Positions 5,365 through 9,054 of a stretch of 9,054 bases of DNA are shown in pieces. The stretch spans positions 1 to 9,054 of the forward strand of contig JAFZEB010000061.1 of assembly GCA_017560855.1 (NCBI GenBank), written 5' to 3'. This DNA is from Ruminiclostridium sp. Lineage in GTDB: Bacteria > Bacillota > Clostridia > Oscillospirales > Oscillospiraceae. The notes beneath the pieces were generated by a model. The model was not told where the DNA came from and ran no database searches. It saw nothing but the letters and a program-made list of their open reading frames with translations. Each line of letters opens with the position of its first letter. Positions within the stretch are counted from its first letter, which is position 1. The position numbers and the translations under genes are program-made.

Positions 5365-5399
5365 TGTCTGTATTTTTAGGAAACAGACGAGATTTTTTT
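5365..5399 (+). promoter_or_regulatory. Terminator-like leader hairpin before the SLH-SGNH gene
   Basis: GTCTGT (5366-5371) pairs with ACAGAC (5383-5388) across an 11-nt loop, and seven Ts follow at 5393-5399, directly before the AAAGGA ribosome binding site. It resembles a weak attenuator, but the stem is short and no antiterminator was identified. Confidence 0.3.
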
Positions 5400-5414
5400 C
5401 AAAGGATGATGGGT

Positions 5415-6824
5415 ATGAAGAAAGCCAAGCTTGCCATTGTTTGGTTTCTGGTATTTATGGTGTTATTCTCCGCAGGATCGATGATCCGGGGCGGTATCGA
5501 AAGAAATAAAGAGTGGGTAAACCCCTACCTGGACGTGAACGAAAGCCTGTGGAGCTATCAGTATATCACAGAACTGAGCAAAGCCGGCGTTCTGCCTGAG
5601 GTGGATCAGTTTAACCCCACCACTGAAGAGACCCGCGGAAACCTGGTGCTGTATCTGTACAACCTGGACAGCGGTGCCTTTAAGAAGCGGGAGAAGCTGG
5701 AACCTGTCGAGGAAAAGGATTCCCCTGATTTTGAAGATCTGGATAAGGACTCCGGGCTGTACGACGCTGTTTGCTGGGCCTATGAACAGGGTCTGGTCAA
5801 CGGCACCAGTGAGACCACCTTCGGGCCCAATGAACTGCTGACCCGTGAGCAGGTGTGCACCATCCTGGCCCGCTTTGCTGCCCTGGAGCAGATCGACATG
5901 ATCCAGGTGGTGGAGCCCGACCAGTTCAAGGATTCCCTGTATATCCAGGAATACGCCCGCAGCGGCGTGACCGCCTGCCAGCTGGCCGGTGTGGTCAAGG
6001 GCTATGAGAATGGGTTCTTCTATCCCACCAACAACATGTCCCGCCAGGAGGTCTGCGCTGTCATCTACCGCATCATGATGGCCGCCGACACCGCCGTTCC
6101 TGAAGGGGCCCGTCTGGTGGACCTGACCCCCGGTGCCTACGATGACCTCTATAAGAACTACACGGATATCCCCTTCACCGCTCTGGTGCCCGCCACTGAC
6201 GAGCCCGGTCCTGTGTCCTTCTTTGACCAGGCGGTCTTCATCGGCGACTCCATCTCCGTGACCCTGGAGTCCTACTGCACGGCCAGCGGCGCTCTGGGCA
6301 AGGCCCAGTTCCTGTGCGCCGGCAGCATGAGCCCCACCAATATGCTCACCGGCCAGATCCTGCCTGAGTATCCCAAGGGCTCCGGCAACAAGCCTGCCAT
6401 TGAAGAGAGCGTGGCGGCCAGCGGTGCCAAGGTGTGCTATGTGATGCTGGGTATGGACAACATCGGTTACGGTCTGGAGAAGTCCACCGGAGACTATGTG
6501 AAGATCCTGAACAACATCGCCGCCCGGAACCCCGACGTGCAGATCGTGATCCAGTCCGTCACCCCCATGACGGCCAACAGCAAGAGCACCAGCGAGAAAC
6601 TCAACAACGACGCCATCAACGCCTTCAACCAGCGGATGATGGAGATCTGCCAGGAGAACCGCTGGTACTTTGTGAATGTGTCCGAGCGGTTTAAGGATGC
6701 CAACGGCTTCCTCATTGAGGACTTCTGCAGCGACAAGTCCAGCATGGGCATGCACTTCACCTATGACGGCGCCAAGGTTTGGGTGGAGTACCTGCTCAAC
6801 CACATTCCCGAGGACCTGCTGTAA
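5415..6824 (+). CDS. SLH-domain SGNH/GDSL-type protein (wall-bound esterase or acyltransferase)
   Basis: A 469-residue envelope protein. A hydrophobic N-terminus (about 6-24) is a signal peptide or anchor. Three S-layer-homology repeats follow (about 33-91, 104-160, 166-222; for example LYDAVCWAYEQGLVNG...LLTREQVCTILARF), a module that binds secondary cell-wall polysaccharide. Residues 268-469 form an SGNH domain: AVFIGDSISV with Ser279, MLGMDN with Asn349, and GMHFTYDGA with His447. The Asp normally three residues before that His is Met444. The family removes or transfers acyl groups on glycans, and the operon with an MBOAT points to O-acetylation of a wall polymer (inference). The ATG at 5415 is chosen because AAAGGA lies 8 nt before it; in-frame ATGs at 5406 and 5409 sit too close to it. 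Confidence 0.88.
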   Translation: MKKAKLAIVWFLVFMVLFSAGSMIRGGIERNKEWVNPYLDVNESLWSYQYITELSKAGVLPEVDQFNPTTEETRGNLVLYLYNLDSGAFKKREKLEPVEEKDSPDFEDLDKDSGLYDAVCWAYEQGLVNGTSETTFGPNELLTREQVCTILARFAALEQIDMIQVVEPDQFKDSLYIQEYARSGVTACQLAGVVKGYENGFFYPTNNMSRQEVCAVIYRIMMAADTAVPEGARLVDLTPGAYDDLYKNYTDIPFTALVPATDEPGPVSFFDQAVFIGDSISVTLESYCTASGALGKAQFLCAGSMSPTNMLTGQILPEYPKGSGNKPAIEESVAASGAKVCYVMLGMDNIGYGLEKSTGDYVKILNNIAARNPDVQIVIQSVTPMTANSKSTSEKLNNDAINAFNQRMMEICQENRWYFVNVSERFKDANGFLIEDFCSDKSSMGMHFTYDGAKVWVEYLLNHIPEDLL

Positions 6825-6912
6825 GCCGACAAACTGTAAGAAAATATTCAGAATCACACAGGGAAACCTGTGATAGGATAGGAGCATGACTTTTCAGAAA
6901 AGGAGAAACCCA

Positions 6913-7755
6913 ATGAAACGTTACATATCCCTTATGCTGACCCTTCTGCTCCTGTTCTCTCTGTGCGCCTGCGGCCAGAGCCCGGAGGAGACCCAAGGCG
7001 AGGAGGAGTACCTCTCGGTCCAGGAGCCTGCCCCCCAGGAAGAAGAACCGGAGGAGGAACCCCAGCAGGAGGAACCCGTGGACGAACTGCCTCAGGCCTT
7101 TGAGCCGGTGGTTCCCGCCTCGGAGGCAGTCTCTGCCGACTGGTTCGCAGATGCAGCCTTCATCGGAGACTCTGTTTCCGTGATGCTGCAGTATTACAAC
7201 GATGCCTACGGCACCCTGGGCCAGGCCACCTTCCTCTGCTCTGAGAGCCTCAGCCCCGCCGGTGCTCTGTCCTATACCGCCGGTCACGAGCGTCTGCCTG
7301 AGTACCCCAAGGGGTCCGGCCAGCGCCCCCGACTGGAGGATGCGGTCTTGGCCAGCGGTGCAAGCAAAGTTTATGTGATGCTGGGCATGAATTGCATCGC
7401 CGGAGGTGTTGACAGAGCGTGTCAGGATTTGGTAACATTGATTGATACCATTCTGGCGAAATCCCCCGAAGCCACCATTCTGGTCCAGCCCGTTACCCCC
7501 ATGACGGAGACCAGTCCCCGGGCAGATGCTGCCCTGAACAACGAAACCATCGCCGCATACAACGCCAAGGTCCTGGAAGTTTGCCGGGAGCGGGCGTGGT
7601 ACTATGTGGAATCCAGAGAGGCTCTGTCCAATGAGGCGGGCTATCTGCGGGATGACTACAGCGGCGACAAAGCCATGGGGATCCACTTAAATTACAACGG
7701 TGCGGCGGCATGGGCCGAATACCTGCTGACCCACGTACCAGAAGCACTGAAGTAA
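6913..7755 (+). CDS. SGNH/GDSL-type lipoprotein, paralogue of the upstream gene
   Basis: A 280-residue lipoprotein. The signal peptide ends in LCAC, with Cys20 the likely lipidated residue, followed by a Glu/Pro/Gln-rich acidic linker (about 23-65). Residues 75-280 are an SGNH domain clearly related to the upstream protein: AAFIGDSVSV with Ser87, a shared LPEYPKGSG segment, VMLGMN with Asn160, VTPMT, and AMGIHLNYNGAAAW with His258. As in the paralogue, Met (255) replaces the Asp expected three residues before the His. AGGAG 7 nt upstream supports the ATG at 6913; an in-frame ATG at 6886 is too close to its own AGGAG. It would act on the outer face of the membrane, near the MBOAT. The gap to the upstream gene is 88 nt and to the next gene 30 nt, so an operon is likely. 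Confidence 0.88.
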   Translation: MKRYISLMLTLLLLFSLCACGQSPEETQGEEEYLSVQEPAPQEEEPEEEPQQEEPVDELPQAFEPVVPASEAVSADWFADAAFIGDSVSVMLQYYNDAYGTLGQATFLCSESLSPAGALSYTAGHERLPEYPKGSGQRPRLEDAVLASGASKVYVMLGMNCIAGGVDRACQDLVTLIDTILAKSPEATILVQPVTPMTETSPRADAALNNETIAAYNAKVLEVCRERAWYYVESREALSNEAGYLRDDYSGDKAMGIHLNYNGAAAWAEYLLTHVPEALK

Positions 7756-7785
7756 AATAAAAAACACGAAGGATGTAGAGAAGCT

Positions 7786-8340
7786 ATGAAACGTGTATTT
7801 GCCCTGCTGATGGCCCTGATGGCCCTGACCATGATGCTGACCCTGACCGCCTGCGGCGGCGACGAGGCCGAAGAAACCACCGACCCCGCCCAGACCGAGA
7901 CCGTGGACCCCGGCACGGAAGAAGGCACCGAAGTCACCGAGCCTGCTGCCGGCGCTGACCTGGCTGGCCTGATGGCACAGATGATCGCCGATGCCGGCAT
8001 CGCTGATTACATTGAGGTCCCTGTTGAGAACCTGACCAACGTTTACGGCATCGACGCTGCCCAGGTGGTGAACGCTGCTGCCTTCAATGCCATGACCGGC
8101 GGTGCATTCCCTGAAGAAGTGGTCATGATCCAGGCTGTGGACGAGGCTGCTGCTGCTGATATCGCTGCCAAGCTGGAAGGTCGTCTGACCTCTATCGCTG
8201 ACCAGGCTGCCTCCTATGACCCTGCAAGCCTGGAACTGGCTGAGAGCTGCGACGTGATCACCAGCGGGGTGTATGTTGGCCTCTTCTTCACCAACCACTA
8301 CGACGCCATGTCCTCTGCCTTCCAGAGCGCAGTGGGCTAA
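7786..8340 (+). CDS. DUF4358-like lipoprotein
   Basis: A 184-residue lipoprotein. The N-terminus MKRVFALLMALMALTMMLTLTAC is a signal peptide with lipobox LTAC and likely lipidated Cys23. A Thr/Glu/Pro-rich linker (about 25-55) leads to a domain at about 60-182, whose features (VPVENLTNVYGID, PEEVVMIQA, AAAADIAAKLEGRLTSI, the end GVYVGLFFTNH) match what I recall of DUF4358, a family of unknown function in Firmicutes. The position between an SGNH lipoprotein (30 nt upstream) and an MBOAT gene suggests an accessory part of an envelope-acylation system. No catalytic residues can be named. Its ribosome binding site (GAAGGATG, then AGAGAAG) is weaker than those of its neighbours. Confidence 0.75.
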   Translation: MKRVFALLMALMALTMMLTLTACGGDEAEETTDPAQTETVDPGTEEGTEVTEPAAGADLAGLMAQMIADAGIADYIEVPVENLTNVYGIDAAQVVNAAAFNAMTGGAFPEEVVMIQAVDEAAAADIAAKLEGRLTSIADQAASYDPASLELAESCDVITSGVYVGLFFTNHYDAMSSAFQSAVG

Positions 8341-8364
8341 CCAACCGAACCATCCACAAATCAC

Positions 8365-8397
8365 ACTGCCGGACGATCGTTGAGACCGTCCGGCAGT
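8365..8397 (+). other. Stable intercistronic hairpin before the MBOAT gene
   Basis: ACTGCCGGACG (8365-8375) pairs perfectly with CGTCCGGCAGT (8387-8397) across an 11-nt loop. No T-run follows, so it is not a standard terminator. It may set mRNA processing or stability between the lipoprotein and MBOAT cistrons. Confidence 0.5.
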
Positions 8398-8421
8398 ATT
8401 CACGGGAGAATATAAAAAACT

Positions 8422-9054
8422 ATGGTCTTTTCCAGTCTTCCTTTCCTGTTCCTGTTTCTGACGGTGGTGCTGCTGGTCAGCCACATCCTGCCGTTTAAGT
8501 TCCGTAACTTCTTCCTTCTGCTGGCAAACCTGGTGTTTTACGCCTACGGTGAGCCCATCTATGTCCTTATCATGATCGGGTCCATCCTGGTCAACTATAT
8601 CTGCGGCATCCTCATCGGCAAGCAGACCACCAAGGGGGCCAAGCGAGCCGTCCTTATTGTGGGCATCGTCCTGAACCTGGCAGCCCTGGGTGTCTTCAAG
8701 TACGCCGGTCTCTTCGTGGGGACCTTCAAGGACCTCACCGGCAACACCGCCATCCCCGATGTGAACATCGCCCTGCCCATCGGCATCTCCTTCTATACCT
8801 TCCAGGCGGTGTCCTACCTGATCGACGTCTACTGGCAGGACTGCGAGGCTTCCCGCAACTTCGTGAACTTCGCCTGCTACATCTCCCTCTTCCCCCAGCT
8901 CATCGCCGGTCCCATCGTCCGCTATGTGGACGTAAACGAGCAGTTGGTGAGCCGGAAGGAGACCCCCACCCTGTTCAACTCCGGCGTCCGCCTCTTCATG
9001 GTGGGTATGGCAAAGAAGGTTCTGCTGGCCAACCAGTTCGGTATGCTGTGGGAC
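8422..9054 (+). CDS. MBOAT-family O-acyltransferase (AlgI/PatA-like), N-terminal part
   Basis: The frame is open from the ATG at 8422 to the window edge, giving 211 residues of a protein that normally has about 450-500. It starts MVFSSLPFLFLFLTVVLL, the typical AlgI/PatA-type opening, and carries the hallmark segments LPIGISFYTFQAVSYLIDVYW (about 118-138) and SLFPQLIAGPIVRY (about 155-168). These multi-pass enzymes pass acyl groups from a cytoplasmic donor to the outer face for O-acylation of alginate, peptidoglycan or secondary wall polymers. The catalytic histidine lies beyond the window. SGNH partners (PatB-like, or DltD beside DltB) commonly accompany them, and two SGNH genes precede this one. 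The ribosome binding site is weak: GGGAG is about 13 nt from the ATG. Confidence 0.92.
   Translation, partial: MVFSSLPFLFLFLTVVLLVSHILPFKFRNFFLLLANLVFYAYGEPIYVLIMIGSILVNYICGILIGKQTTKGAKRAVLIVGIVLNLAALGVFKYAGLFVGTFKDLTGNTAIPDVNIALPIGISFYTFQAVSYLIDVYWQDCEASRNFVNFACYISLFPQLIAGPIVRYVDVNEQLVSRKETPTLFNSGVRLFMVGMAKKVLLANQFGMLWD

Noticed and set aside
6857..6872. CACAGG-GAAA-CCTGTG hairpin between the two SGNH genes
   Set aside because: A 6-bp stem with a GNRA loop and no T-run is too short to call a terminator or element; at most it affects mRNA stability.
5463..6887. 474-residue open frame on the minus strand
   Set aside because: It is antisense to the SLH-SGNH gene, which has clear domains and a ribosome binding site. 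The translated product is rich in Gly/Val/His/Leu with no recognisable motif, as expected of a shadow frame in GC-rich DNA.
1..9054. CRISPR array, tRNA or rRNA genes
   Set aside because: I saw no regularly spaced direct repeats and no tRNA- or rRNA-like sequence on either strand by reading. A dedicated scan was not possible.

Overview
The window looks like a chromosomal segment of a fairly GC-rich, Gram-positive anaerobe of the class Clostridia, most likely an Oscillospiraceae-type gut bacterium (inference). The reasons are strong AGGAGG-type ribosome binding sites, SLH, copper-amine-oxidase-type stalk and NPCBM-like domains, a DUF4358-like lipoprotein, and short GC-rich palindromic elements (CTCCCCT...AGGGGAG) of a kind I recall as dispersed in such genomes. 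No species can be named from the sequence alone.

Layout. (1) 1-1100, minus: an MFS transporter running off the left edge, with two candidate promoters and two palindromic operator-like sites in its leader. (2) 1328-2283, plus: a small holin-like membrane protein whose stop codon overlaps the start of a C39-like cysteine peptidase, resembling a phage lysis pair. (3) 2481-3107, plus: a small serine recombinase with its own terminator, followed at once by two related palindromes with central dinucleotides GT and AC. They form a 22-bp inverted repeat (20 of 22 matching) around about 110 bp. That segment carries a promoter facing right and another facing left. It lies directly upstream of (4) 3388-4119, plus: a secreted stalk/NPCBM-like protein. 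I read 2481-4119 as a recombinase-driven invertible promoter (phase-variation switch). (5) 4161-4376: a palindromic repeat element and a bidirectional terminator. (6) 4375-5148, minus: glutamate racemase MurI. (7) 5415 to the right edge, plus: a probable operon of an SLH-domain SGNH protein, a paralogous SGNH lipoprotein, a DUF4358-like lipoprotein and an AlgI/PatA-type MBOAT acyltransferase that is cut by the window end.

How the genes fit together. Most of the window concerns the cell envelope: D-glutamate for peptidoglycan, a wall-cutting peptidase, a secreted possible carbohydrate-binding protein, and an O-acyl-transfer module. In the last, the MBOAT would move acyl groups across the membrane and the two SGNH proteins, one bound to the wall by SLH domains and one to the membrane by lipid, would transfer or remove them. 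The two observations most worth following are the putative inversion switch at 3167-3338 and the SLH-SGNH / lipo-SGNH / DUF4358 / MBOAT operon.
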